Source: Methanoculleus bourgensis MS2 (GTDB lineage: Archaea > Halobacteriota > Methanomicrobia > Methanomicrobiales > Methanoculleaceae). Taken from it: a DNA stretch of 64,000 nucleotides. The stretch's first letter is position 1. Every line of letters begins with the position of its first letter. This document shows, in pieces, positions 29,704-38,257 of the stretch. The notes below the pieces were generated by a model. That model was given only the letters and a program-made list of their open reading frames with translations. It did no database searches and was not told where the DNA came from. The position numbers were made by a program, and so were the translations under genes. The stretch lies in NCBI RefSeq assembly GCF_000304355.2, contig NC_018227.2, positions 2,108,001-2,172,000 on the forward strand. Reading direction: 5' to 3'.

Positions 29704-29913
29704 GAGCACACTCAGCTATCTCGCATGAAGCGGTATGCTTGTTCCCCTGGGAAAGGTTGACGTCTCTTGCTCTCTACTGTATTATTGACAAAAATGCGGC
29801 AGGGGTGCCGGGCCGTGCAGGTGTCTCACTGCCGCGCGGAAGCGAAACCACCCGGGGGGCGGCCCGGCGCTTCCCTGGCCTGTAGCCGGAAGAGCTGGAT
29901 TTGATCCTGTGCC

Positions 29914-31845
29914 ATGAAAAGCGATCTTGCGCGGACAGAGTCCCTGGCTGAATACCCTCCCCGGTGCGGCGCAGATCTCCAACAAGGCCGCGTGGAGGAG
30001 GGTGTCGCGAAATCCTGTATATGGACACCGTTTGTTGCCTTTACGGTGCTCCTCGTCGCCCTTGCAGCGACCAGCCTCTACAGTTATCTCCTCTTCCACA
30101 CGATCGCCGAACTCGTCGCCGTTGGAATAGCGATAGCGGTCTTCACCGTTGTCTGGAACGCCCGGACGATGCGGGAGAACAGTTATCTGCTCGTCACCGG
30201 CACCGGACTCCTCTTCGTGGCCGGGATCGGGCTGCTCCATACTCTTGCCTACAAGGGGATGGGGATCTTCGTCGGCTACGACGCAAACCTCCCGACACAG
30301 CTCTGGATCGCTTCCCGCTACCTCCTTGCGGGGACACTCCTTGCCGCTCCGCTCCTGTTCAGGAGCGATCTGGACCGCCGGTGGGTCTTTGCCGGGTTTG
30401 CCGGAGTAACCGGGCCCCTCCTCCTCTCGATCTTTGTCGTCCCGGTCTTCCCCGACTGCTACGTCGAGGGCGTCGGACTGACCCCGTTCAAGGTCTGGAG
30501 CGAGTATCTTATATCTGCCCTGCTCGCCCTTGGGGCCGTCGCCTTCTACCGGCTGCGGGCTGCCTTCTCGCCGCGGGTTGCCGGCCACCTGATCGCGGCG
30601 ATCCTCGTGCTGATCGCCTCAGAGCTCGCCTTCACGCTCTATGTCAGCGTCTACGGGATCGCAAACCAGGTCGGCCATCTCCTGATGGTCCTCTCCTTCG
30701 GGCTTATCTATATCGCGTTCGTCGAGACCGGGATCAGGCAGCCCTACGCGGTGCTCTTCACCGGTCTCGTGGCGAGTGAGGAGCGCCTCCGGCGGGAGAA
30801 GGACCGGCTCAGGCAGTACCTGGATATCGCCGGCGCCCTCTTCGTCGTCCTGGACGCGGACGGACGGGTCAGCCTCATCAACCGCCGGACGTCCGAAGTT
30901 CTCGGCTACCCGGCAGATGTGGTCGTGGGCGAGCCCTGGATCGAGCGGTTCACCCCCCCGGAAGAGCGGGAACGTCTCCAGACGCTCTTTTGCAGGCTGA
31001 TGCGTGGGGATACTGAGCCGGTATATGCGAGGACGTCGGTTCTCACTGCCGATGGAGGCGAGCGAATTATCCAGTGGCACAACACCGTGCTCCGGGATGG
31101 TGACGGTGCCGTCTGGGGGACGCTCAGTTCAGGGGAGGATATCACCGAGTGGCAGTACGCCGAGGCGGCACTCGGCCGGGCGAACGCAAAACTGAATCTT
31201 CTCTCGGCGATCACCCGTCACGACATCCTCAACCAGATCACCGTCGCACGCGCCTACATCGACTTCGCCGCGGAGGGCAGTGGGGATCCAGGTATCCGGG
31301 ACTACCTCGATCGTGCCCGGATTGCTGTCGGCGAGATCCAGAAACAGATCGAGTTCAGCCGGGACTATCAGGACATGGGGATGATGGCGCCTGCCTGGCA
31401 GAGGCCGGAAGACCTCATCCGGGAGAGCGCCTCAGAGTTGGTTCTCCCGGTGGGGGTCCGGGTCCTGACGGATCTTGCGGGTCTTGAGGTCTACGCGGAC
31501 CCGATGGTGCAGAAGGTCTTCCACAACCTCATCGACAACGCCGTCCGTCATGGCGGTGCGGTGACTGAGGTCCGGTTCTCCTGGATGAGGTCCGGACAGG
31601 ACCTGGTGATCATCTGCGAAGACGACGGCATCGGCATCCCGGACAGCGAGAAGGCGGCGATCTTTCGCGCGACCTACAAGCGGCGGCATGGGCATGGGCT
31701 CTTCCTGGTTGCGGAGATCCTCGGGATCACCGGGATCTCCATCCAGGAGACCGGGGTCTTCGGTGAGGGCGCCCGGTTCGAGATCACCGTGCCGAACGGG
31801 GCATACCGGTTCGGGGAAGGTTTAAGGCCTGTGGGCAGTCCGTAA
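29914..31845 (+). CDS. Membrane-bound MASE3-type sensor histidine kinase
   Basis: 643 residues. After a short cytosolic tail come about seven to eight hydrophobic helices (residues 35-270) of the MASE3 type (ENSYLLVTGTGLLFVAGIG, LLHTLAYKGMGIF). Then comes a PAS domain (about 295-410) and a kinase core: H-box ITRHDILNQITVAR, N-box NLIDNAVRHGG, G1 DDGIGIPDS, and G2 HGHGLFL. It should sense a membrane or small-molecule signal. No receiver protein is adjacent. ATG at 29914 is used; the first 35 residues are poorly conserved, and a later start is possible. The gap 29704-29913 contains only the flank of the tnpB element. Confidence 0.9.
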   Translation: MKSDLARTESLAEYPPRCGADLQQGRVEEGVAKSCIWTPFVAFTVLLVALAATSLYSYLLFHTIAELVAVGIAIAVFTVVWNARTMRENSYLLVTGTGLLFVAGIGLLHTLAYKGMGIFVGYDANLPTQLWIASRYLLAGTLLAAPLLFRSDLDRRWVFAGFAGVTGPLLLSIFVVPVFPDCYVEGVGLTPFKVWSEYLISALLALGAVAFYRLRAAFSPRVAGHLIAAILVLIASELAFTLYVSVYGIANQVGHLLMVLSFGLIYIAFVETGIRQPYAVLFTGLVASEERLRREKDRLRQYLDIAGALFVVLDADGRVSLINRRTSEVLGYPADVVVGEPWIERFTPPEERERLQTLFCRLMRGDTEPVYARTSVLTADGGERIIQWHNTVLRDGDGAVWGTLSSGEDITEWQYAEAALGRANAKLNLLSAITRHDILNQITVARAYIDFAAEGSGDPGIRDYLDRARIAVGEIQKQIEFSRDYQDMGMMAPAWQRPEDLIRESASELVLPVGVRVLTDLAGLEVYADPMVQKVFHNLIDNAVRHGGAVTEVRFSWMRSGQDLVIICEDDGIGIPDSEKAAIFRATYKRRHGHGLFLVAEILGITGISIQETGVFGEGARFEITVPNGAYRFGEGLRPVGSP

Positions 31846-31855
31846 ACGTATTTAT

Positions 31856-31879
31856 GTTTATTTTTAATTAAATAAAAAC
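31856..31879. promoter_or_regulatory. A/T palindrome downstream of the MASE3 kinase
   Basis: A 24-base imperfect palindrome (arms gtttattttta and taaataaaaac around an aatt centre) lies in the only strongly A/T-rich stretch nearby. It begins 11 bases after the kinase stop. It could be a promoter or operator for the decayed gene and methyltransferase downstream, or a terminator for the kinase. Confidence 0.4.
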
Positions 31880-31891
31880 AAATAACTTAAC

Positions 31892-32089
31892 ATGCCCCAC
31901 ATCGTAGTTTTGTCGGGTGCCATTAGGCGTGAAGCGAGTTCTTCGCCTGCTGGATATCATTATCGGGGCCGCCTGTGTCATCCTGGATCTCACAGGTAAG
32001 AAAAAGAGTTTTTCCGCGAGTTCTACGACCTCACTGACGAAGAGGTCGAGAGCATCCTCCGCCCGACACCAGTTTCAATCGGGATGTGA
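31892..32089 (+). pseudogene. Small gene remnant upstream of the methyltransferase
   Basis: An ATG at 31892 follows the A/T-rich promoter-like stretch and opens MPHIVVLSG, then meets TAA at 31997. Two codons later the same frame resumes as a convincing coding stretch (EFFREFYDLTDEEVESILRP, then TPVSIGM) that ends at 32087-32089. The look is of a short gene damaged by a deletion or stop. Its family was not recognised. Confidence 0.3.
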
Positions 32090-32096
32090 TCACACC

Positions 32097-33200
32097 ATGA
32101 CGAACCACACAATCCAATTCTGGCAGGGTATGCCGGCGGCAGAGAACGTTGAACTCCTGGATGCGACCATATCCGGGTACCAGGCCTACCGGGTCCTCTC
32201 GGCAGCGCTCGAGCTCGGGCTCTTTGACTGGCTCTCGGAGCATGGGCCGGCCACACGCCATGATGTCGCCGCACTCGGCATAAACGGGATGTTTACCCGG
32301 GGATTTCTAGCGGCGCTCGCCGATATGGGGTATATCACGTTCGACGGAGGGGTCTGCGCAAACACCCGCATCACCGAAGAACTCCTGGTCAGCACCAGCC
32401 CCACCTACCAGGGGGACCTGATCCTCGCTGCAGGCAGGGAGACTTCATCGTGGTCCGACCTGGCTGAGACGCTCAGGAACGGCGTTGAGAGACCGAAGAC
32501 CGGTCCCCGGCCGACGCACGACCATCTCAGGGCGGTCGCCCAGCGGTGCATCCGGGGCGAACTGCAGCACGTCGTCGGTCTGGTTGCCCGGCACCCCGGG
32601 TTTTGGGACGCCCGGTCCATGCTTGATATCGGCGGCGGGCACGGCCTCTATGCCATCGCCCTCTGCCAGGAGAACCCGGACCTCCAGGCATGCGTCTTTG
32701 ATCTGCCGCATGTGGTACCGCTGACCCGGGAGTACATCGACAGATACGGTATGGACGGGCGGGTCTCTGCCCGGGGAGGAGATATCCTCGTCGACGATCC
32801 GGGCAGGGGGTACGACCTTATCATCGTCTCGCACCTCCTCTACAAGTTCAGGGACCGGCTGACGGACGTCCTTGGGAAGGTCACGGAATCTCTCGCCCCC
32901 GGCGGGCTTCTCGTCCTCAACCACCTCTTCTGCACCCCTGATTGCACCGTCTCCCCCGGGGCCGGGGTCGCGGAACTCGACCGGGCGCTCATGAGCGCCG
33001 GGCATCCGCTCTGCCACCCGCAGGGGCTTGAGGCCGTGCTGAAGCGCCTGGGATACACCGGTATCACCACCTTCCCCCATGAGACCGGGATGGGGTATGG
33101 CGTCCTCTTCTGTGCGACGAACGGTGAGGGGGCTGGATGTTGCGACGACGGGGGCTGGACTTCCGGGTGCAGTTGCGGGCCGGGCGGGTGCGGGAATTGA
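32097..33200 (+). CDS. SAM-dependent methyltransferase with Cys/Gly-rich tail
   Basis: 367 residues of the O-methyltransferase type. An N-terminal winged-helix dimerisation region (about 20-95, AYRVLSAALELGLFDWLSEH) is followed by a Rossmann domain with SAM motif I MLDIGGGHGLYAIAL and a later acidic motif after LQACVFDLPHV. The last 20 residues are rich in Cys and Gly (GAGCCDDGG, CSCGPGGCGN), which suggests metal binding. ATG at 32097 is chosen since homology begins there; the longer frame upstream reads through a gene remnant. Its stop overlaps the start of the DUF364 gene (TGATG), so the two are coupled. Substrate unknown; a metal- or corrinoid-related role is a guess from the partner. Confidence 0.82.
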   Translation: MTNHTIQFWQGMPAAENVELLDATISGYQAYRVLSAALELGLFDWLSEHGPATRHDVAALGINGMFTRGFLAALADMGYITFDGGVCANTRITEELLVSTSPTYQGDLILAAGRETSSWSDLAETLRNGVERPKTGPRPTHDHLRAVAQRCIRGELQHVVGLVARHPGFWDARSMLDIGGGHGLYAIALCQENPDLQACVFDLPHVVPLTREYIDRYGMDGRVSARGGDILVDDPGRGYDLIIVSHLLYKFRDRLTDVLGKVTESLAPGGLLVLNHLFCTPDCTVSPGAGVAELDRALMSAGHPLCHPQGLEAVLKRLGYTGITTFPHETGMGYGVLFCATNGEGAGCCDDGGWTSGCSCGPGGCGN

Positions 33201-34039
33201 TGGGCGAGAGCACAGTCCTCGGCGATACTGTCCGGATCCTCGAGGAACGCCTCGGGGAGAGGATGGATGAGGTGACGGTCGAGCGGGCGGTTGTGGGGAT
33301 CTTCTTCACGGGGGTCAAACTCAGCACCGGTCACGGGGGTATCTGCGCAACACCCATAAAGTCGATCCCGGAGGCGGTCTGCTGCCCGAGTTCGGCGAAG
33401 GCGATGCCGCACTCAGGAAGGCTCCGGGAGCGCACGATCCGGGCCTCCATCGCCGACGCTCTTGGCGACCGGCCGATGCGCAAGGCGCTCGGGATCGCGG
33501 TCGTGAGCGCTCTCTCGGCGCTCTGTGATGATGTGTGCCCCCAACCGGGGTATTCGGTCACCCGCGGCATCGATGCGGTCGATCTCCTCACGATACAGGA
33601 GAGCGGGAACGTTGTGGTCGTCGGGGCGCTGACCCCGTACCTGCGTGCCCTGAAGCAGGCCGGCCAGCCGTTCCGGGTCCTTGAGATGGACCCCCGCACG
33701 CTCAAGCCCGATGAGCTCCCGTTCTATGCACCGGTTGAGGAGACTGACCGGGTTGTTCCCTGGGCCGACACCCTGATCATCACCGGGACCACGCTGATCA
33801 ACGGGACGCTCGAACACCTGCTCGACCTCGCCCGGTCTGGGGCCACGGTGGTTGTGCTCGGGCCTTCGGTGAGCATCCTCCCGGACGCCCTCTTCGCCCG
33901 CGGCGTGGAGATCGTTGGCGGGAATGTGGTGACCGACCCCAACCGCCTGCTGGATATCCTCGCCGAGGGCGGTTCCGGCTACCACTTCTTCGGGAAGGGG
34001 GCCGACCGGATCGCCGTCCAGCGGTCTTCGGCGCCGTGA
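33200..34039 (+). CDS. DUF4213/DUF364 putative heavy-metal chelation protein
   Basis: 279 residues. The N-terminal DUF4213 part (about 1-85, with VGIFFTGVKLSTGHGG and a conserved Cys pair in EAVCCPSS) is followed by a Rossmann-like DUF364 domain with VVVVGALTPYLRALK and TLIITGTTLINGTLEHLL. Family members are proposed to bind metals or metal complexes and are often linked to methanogen methyl or cofactor pathways, but the biochemistry is not settled. ATG at 33200 overlaps the preceding TGA. Together with the Cys-rich-tailed methyltransferase it forms a two-gene operon. It is followed by dispersed repeats. Confidence 0.82.
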   Translation: MGESTVLGDTVRILEERLGERMDEVTVERAVVGIFFTGVKLSTGHGGICATPIKSIPEAVCCPSSAKAMPHSGRLRERTIRASIADALGDRPMRKALGIAVVSALSALCDDVCPQPGYSVTRGIDAVDLLTIQESGNVVVVGALTPYLRALKQAGQPFRVLEMDPRTLKPDELPFYAPVEETDRVVPWADTLIITGTTLINGTLEHLLDLARSGATVVVLGPSVSILPDALFARGVEIVGGNVVTDPNRLLDILAEGGSGYHFFGKGADRIAVQRSSAP

Positions 34040-34345
34040 GCGCACGGGAGGAGGCCGGAGGCCGGGCGGGGTGGGGGCTACGAGGAGGGATCTACGAGTT
34101 CCGCCGCCTGCGGAGAGGGGGCGTGCCCCCTCCCCCGAGGCGATATCCACCACGGCCCACTGCCCGGGTGAGCCGGGGAACAGTCTGGATCCGATATCAA
34201 CCTCATCGATACATTGCACCATAGGATAGGATACGTTTGCGCCAATGGGGCGAGCCCCCACCCCGGTCCCCGCCCCCCGAGGCGATTCCCACCACGGTCC
34301 CCTGCCCGGGTGAGCCGGGGATAAACCAGGTCCGGCATTCACCTC
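34040..34345. repeat. Two tandem dispersed-repeat cores between DUF364 and ruvB
   Basis: Core one has ggaggaggccggaggccggg (about 34048), the hairpin gagagggggcgtgccccctc (about 34115) and ccaccacggcccac (about 34147). Core two has gcgccaatggggcgagcccc (about 34240) and ccaccacggtcccc (about 34287). Both are followed by tgcccgggtgagccgggg. Core two matches the second core at 22.7 kb. Bases 34346-34429 hold the 3' flank of ruvB and no gene. Confidence 0.68.
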
Positions 34346-34429
34346 ATCGGTGGCTTTTGGGGCGACCACGCTCCCACCACAGCCAGAACCAGGATTCAAA
34401 AATAGGATCGAGTCCGCCCGCGGGGGCAG

Positions 34430-35425
34430 TCACTCCCGTGGTGTCGTCCTGATATGCTCCTCTGCCGCCGCGGTCGTCTCCCGGCCCTGGGGGGTCCGCT
34501 TGATGAACCCGATCTGGATCAGGTAGGGTTCATAGACCTCCTCGACCGTCCGCACCTCTTCCCCGACCGAGATCGCGATCGTCTTGACGCCCACCGGGCC
34601 GCCGCCGAAGTCGTACGCGATCACCGAGAGGATTCTACGGTCGAGGTCGTCCAGGCCCAGCTGGTCGATGCCGAGCATGGTCAGCGCAAGGTCGGCGGTC
34701 TCTCCGTCAATGCTCCCATCCCCCCTGACCAAGGCGAAGTCACGCACCCGCCGGAGCAGGCGGTTTGCGATCCTGGGTGTTCCGCGGCTCCGTTTTGCTA
34801 TCTCGAGCGCCCCTTCGGGGGTGATCGGGGTCTGCATGATCCCGGCGCTCCGCTGGACGATTGCTGCCAGGTCCCCGACCTCGTAGAGGTTGAGCCTGAA
34901 GATGAACCCGAACCTGTCCCTGAGTGGAGACCCGAGCAGCCCGACCTTTGTCGTCGCACCGACCAGGGTGAACTCCTCAAGCGGGAGCTGGACAGACCGT
35001 GCTCCGGGCCCCTCGCCGATCATCACGTCGATGCAGGAGTCCTCCATCGCCGGATAGAGGATCTCCTCGACCACCGGGTTTAAGCGGTGGATCTCGTCGA
35101 TGAAGAGGACGTCGCCCCGGTTGAGCGCCGTCAGCTGGGCGGCAAGGTCGCCCGGCCGGTCCAGCACCGGGCCGGTGGTGGTCCTGATCGCCACCCCCAT
35201 CTCGCGGGCGATGATCCGGGCAAGCGTCGTCTTCCCAAGGCCCGGCGGCCCGGAGAAGAGGATATGGTCCAGGGATTCGCCGCGTTTCTTTGCTGCCGCG
35301 ATAGCGATGGCAAGCGTCTCTTTCACCTGGGGCTGACCCACGAACTCGTCGAACCGTGCCGGCCTGATCGTGGCGTCATCGACCTCTTCCGGCAGGGTGG
35401 CGGGTGAGGTGATGCGTTTCGTCAT
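34430..35425 (-). CDS. ruvB: Holliday junction branch-migration helicase RuvB
   Basis: 331 residues, AAA+ motor of the bacterial RuvAB branch-migration machine. Visible are Walker [12 protein letters not shown], Walker [11 protein letters not shown], sensor [20 protein letters not shown], the arginine-rich sensor II ([17 protein letters not shown]) and the winged-helix DNA-binding C-terminus ([18 protein letters not shown]). All key residues are in place and the length is normal. It overlaps ruvA by 4 bp and is the last gene of a ruvC-ruvA-ruvB operon. RuvB is a bacterial protein; its presence in an archaeon with Orc1/Cdc6 and PAN points to acquisition by transfer. Confidence 0.96.
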   Translation of the reverse strand: MTKRITSPATLPEEVDDATIRPARFDEFVGQPQVKETLAIAIAAAKKRGESLDHILFSGPPGLGKTTLARIIAREMGVAIRTTTGPVLDRPGDLAAQLTALNRGDVLFIDEIHRLNPVVEEILYPAMEDSCIDVMIGEGPGARSVQLPLEEFTLVGATTKVGLLGSPLRDRFGFIFRLNLYEVGDLAAIVQRSAGIMQTPITPEGALEIAKRSRGTPRIANRLLRRVRDFALVRGDGSIDGETADLALTMLGIDQLGLDDLDRRILSVIAYDFGGGPVGVKTIAISVGEEVRTVEEVYEPYLIQIGFIKRTPQGRETTAAAEEHIRTTPRE

Positions 35426-36012
35426 GGTCGCTCCCGCAGGCGGGTGAGAGAGGCCCGGATCAGGTCCTGCACCGTCGGGGCGGGCAGGTCGGCGATGACG
35501 GCGTTGACCGCTTCCTCTGCCTCGCGCTCAGAGAACCCGAGCGATACCAGGGCGCTCACCGCGTCGCAGGCCTCGGCCCGGCTCCTGCCGCCGGGCAGCG
35601 TCGCCGCACATTTCTTCATCTTATCTTTCAGCTCCAGGATCAGGCGTTTGGCGCTCTTCGGCCCGATCCCCGGGATCCGGGTAAGCACTTTTTCGTCGTC
35701 GCTTAAGATCGCGATCGCGAAATCCTCAAACGAGATCCGCGAGAGGATGTTCATGGCGGTCTGGGGGCCGATCCCGGTGACACCGATGAGGATGGTGAAG
35801 AGTTCCCTCTCCCGCGGGTGAGAGAACCCGTAGAGCTGGATATCGTCGTCACGGACCACCATGTAGGTGTGGACCATGACCCGGCCTTCTGTCGCGACAA
35901 GGTCCTGCAGCGTAGGCTCTGTGACCTGGACCTGGTAGCCGACGCCGCCGATATCGATCACCACCCACCGGTCCCCGGTGGATGCCAGTTCTCCTGAAAG
36001 ATGGGCAATCAT
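35422..36012 (-). CDS. ruvA: Holliday junction DNA-binding protein RuvA
   Basis: 196 residues. An N-terminal OB fold (about 1-62, [11 protein letters not shown] through [12 protein letters not shown]), two helix-hairpin-helix motifs ([16 protein letters not shown] and [16 protein letters not shown]), and a C-terminal UBA-like domain that contacts RuvB ([17 protein letters not shown]). Tetramers hold the four-way junction open and load RuvB rings. The gene begins 5 bp after ruvC and overlaps ruvB by 4 bp. Confidence 0.96.
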   Translation of the reverse strand: MIAHLSGELASTGDRWVVIDIGGVGYQVQVTEPTLQDLVATEGRVMVHTYMVVRDDDIQLYGFSHPRERELFTILIGVTGIGPQTAMNILSRISFEDFAIAILSDDEKVLTRIPGIGPKSAKRLILELKDKMKKCAATLPGGRSRAEACDAVSALVSLGFSEREAEEAVNAVIADLPAPTVQDLIRASLTRLRERP

Positions 36013-36017
36013 GGGAA

Positions 36018-36512
36018 TTACCGCACCATATTGATGTGACAGAGTGCGATGGCGAGGCCGTCCGCGGCGTCGTCCGGTCGGGGGAGTTCCTGCAGGCGAA
36101 GAAGCCGCCGCATCATCTCCTGCACCTGGTGTTTGTCGGCACGCCCCGACCCGGTCACCGCCAGTTTGACCTGGTTTGGGGTGTACTCGGTGACCGGGAT
36201 TCCTCGCTGTTCTGCGGCGAGGAGGACGACGCCGCGCGCTTCACTGACGTGCATGGCAGAGGTGACGTTCCTTGAGAAGAAGAGCTGTTCCATGGCGAGA
36301 CACTCAGGGGCGTACTCGTCGAGGAGCAGCGAGATCTTCTCGTAGATCTCGAGCAGCCGCCGGGCGGGGCGGTGATTGCTCGGGGTCTCTATGCAGCCGA
36401 AGGCGAGAGGGGTCGGGTAGGGGTCGCATCTCCTGAGAACGCCGTACCCGGTTCTCGCCACCCCGGGGTCAATCCCGATCACGATGCCTTCGCCAGGGGG
36501 TGCACTCCTCAT
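36018..36512 (-). CDS. ruvC: Holliday junction endonuclease RuvC
   Basis: 164 residues of the RuvC resolvase. The acidic catalytic residues are visible in GIDPGVARTGYGVL, LAMEQLFFSRN and DDAADGLAIALCH. The DNA-contact stretch VKLAVTGSGRADKHQV is also present. RuvC cuts the junction symmetrically after RuvAB branch migration. It is first in the operon. Archaea normally use Hjc for this step; no hjc is in the window, so replacement or redundancy cannot be decided here. The 5' region is filled with dispersed repeat sequence. Confidence 0.95.
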   Translation of the reverse strand: MRSAPPGEGIVIGIDPGVARTGYGVLRRCDPYPTPLAFGCIETPSNHRPARRLLEIYEKISLLLDEYAPECLAMEQLFFSRNVTSAMHVSEARGVVLLAAEQRGIPVTEYTPNQVKLAVTGSGRADKHQVQEMMRRLLRLQELPRPDDAADGLAIALCHINMVR

Positions 36513-36639
36513 GCATAGGTACTCGGTTCTCCTGCTAGATACCTATTTCGCGGGCTCTGTGTCGATATCGGGAGCCCTGATCGCCGGGACCGGCACGGGG
36601 CGGACCGGTTTTGGGGTGCAGGGGGGTCTGGCGGCGAGG

Positions 36640-37070
36640 CTCGCAGGGAGGGGATTTTCGGGGTCTCGGGTTGTGCGGGGGGTCACCCCCTCCCTGGTCC
36701 CCCGCCCCGGGGGGGTGATAGCCACCACGGTCCACTGTCTGGGCTGAGACTGGAAATACCCTGGTTCTGTCTATCCCTGCACCCACCTCCCGGCCTTCAC
36801 CAGTTCATCAGCACATCCCCGGACACGGCTTTCCACTGGATATCCCCACGCACTGCCCCCGCCCCCCGGGGCGGGGGAGGAGGCCGCAGGCTGGGAGGGG
36901 TGGGGTTACGAGTACCGCTCCCTGGTGAGACAGGGGAGGGGGTAGGACCCCCTCCCCCCAATGGTGATGTCCACCACGGTCCACTGTCCGGGGTGAGACT
37001 GGAAATACCCGGGTTCTGTCTATCCTTGCATCCACCTCCCGGCCTTCACCGGTCTCATCCGTGACCGAAC
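36640..37070. repeat. Two tandem dispersed-repeat cores upstream of ruvC and degT-1
   Basis: The boxes gccaccacggtccactgtct (about 36719) and tccaccacggtccactgtcc (about 36967) lie in nearly identical contexts. Both continue into gagactggaaatacc, ggttctgtctatcc and ccacctcccggccttcacc, about 248 bases apart. The G/C hairpin is present as caggggagggggtaggaccc (about 36928) in the second. Bases 36513-36639 hold a GC-rich lead-in and no gene. Confidence 0.7.
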
Positions 37071-37124
37071 CCGCCCCCGGATGTTAACGCCTCTCCCTGA
37101 ACTCCTCCGTCAAAAAAGGAAATT

Positions 37125-37135
37125 CCTATATCAAC
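37125..37135 (+). promoter_or_regulatory. Conserved TATA-type promoter of degT-1
   Basis: cctatatcaac lies 40 bases before the ATG. The same region before the second copy (55809) reads cctatattaac, and the surrounding words tcaaaaa before it and gaaag after it are also kept, although the rest of the two upstream regions differ. Conservation of only this part supports a real promoter. Confidence 0.6.
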
Positions 37136-37174
37136 ATAGGTGAAAGGATATTCACATCTTTCCCGGAGAATACT

Positions 37175-38257
37175 ATGCAGATACCCATCGCTCACCCTTC
37201 CCTCGGGAACGAGGAGAATACTGCTGTTCTCGCTGTTCTTGCCTCGGGCATGATCGCCCAGGGCCCGGAGACTGCTGCGTTTGAGGAAGAGTTCGCCGCC
37301 TACTGTGGTGTTCCCCACGCCGTCGCCACAAATAACGGGACCGCCGCCCTCCACGCGGCGTTGCTGGCCGCCGGGGTCGGGCCGGGCGACGAGGTGGTCG
37401 TCCCGGCGTTCACGTTCTTTGCGACGGCTTCAAGCGTCTCGATGTGCGGTGCCCGCCCGGTCTTTGCCGACGTCGATCCGGCGACCGCCACGATCGACCC
37501 GGCCGATATCCTCGCGAAGGTCAGCCCAACGACGAAGGCCGTGATCGCCGTCCACCTCTACGGCCAGCCCTGCGACGTCGGGGCGGTCCGGGAGGTCTGC
37601 GACGATAAGGATCTCGTCTTCATCGAGGACGCCGCCCAGGCTCACGGAGCCACCTACCGCGGGCAGAAGACCGGCAGCCTCGGCGACCTCGCCTGCTTCT
37701 CCTTCTACGCGACGAAGAACATGGCGACCGGGGAGGGGGGGATGGTGACGACGGGCTCGGATGAGTATGATGAGCGTCTTCGCCGGGTCATCAACCACGG
37801 CCAGAGCGAGAAGTACCTCCACACCGAGCTCGGCTACAACTACCGCATGACCGACATCAACGCCGCGATCGGCCGGGTGCAGCTTGCAAAACTCGACGGC
37901 TTCAACCGCCGCCGGCAGGAGAACGCCGCCTATTATAATACTCACATCACGGCGCCGGGGCTCGTGCTGCCGGCGGTCGCCCCCGGCCGGACCCATGTCT
38001 GGCACCAGTACTCCCTGCGGGTCACCGACGCCTTCCCCCTCTCTCGGGATGAGCTGATGGCCTACCTCCGCGAGCGCGGGATCGGCTGCGCTGTCCACTA
38101 TCCCGTAGCCCTCTCCCGGCAGCCCTTCTACGCCGGGGCTGCCTCCTGCCCGGTCGCCGAGTCGCTCGCGGCTTCGGTCCTCTCGATCCCGGTCCACCCC
38201 GGCGTCATCGACGAAGCCCGGGCCTACATCGCTGATACTATCAACGGGGTGGTCTAG
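37175..38257 (+). CDS. DegT/DnrJ/EryC1 sugar aminotransferase, copy 1
   Basis: 360 residues of the PLP-dependent sugar aminotransferase family. PLP Lys181 lies in FSFYATKNMATGEGG; other conserved parts are NGTAALHAALLA, PAFTFFATA, FIEDAAQAHGA and GYNYRMTDINAAIG. It should transfer an amino group from glutamate to a 3- or 4-keto nucleotide sugar. With the adjacent oxidoreductase it matches the WbpB/WbpE step that makes 3-amino-UDP-sugar uronic acids. About nine in ten residues match the copy at 55.9 kb. The oxidoreductase ATG follows the stop directly. After that gene the pathway breaks off here, unlike at the second locus. Confidence 0.92.
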   Translation: MQIPIAHPSLGNEENTAVLAVLASGMIAQGPETAAFEEEFAAYCGVPHAVATNNGTAALHAALLAAGVGPGDEVVVPAFTFFATASSVSMCGARPVFADVDPATATIDPADILAKVSPTTKAVIAVHLYGQPCDVGAVREVCDDKDLVFIEDAAQAHGATYRGQKTGSLGDLACFSFYATKNMATGEGGMVTTGSDEYDERLRRVINHGQSEKYLHTELGYNYRMTDINAAIGRVQLAKLDGFNRRRQENAAYYNTHITAPGLVLPAVAPGRTHVWHQYSLRVTDAFPLSRDELMAYLRERGIGCAVHYPVALSRQPFYAGAASCPVAESLAASVLSIPVHPGVIDEARAYIADTINGVV

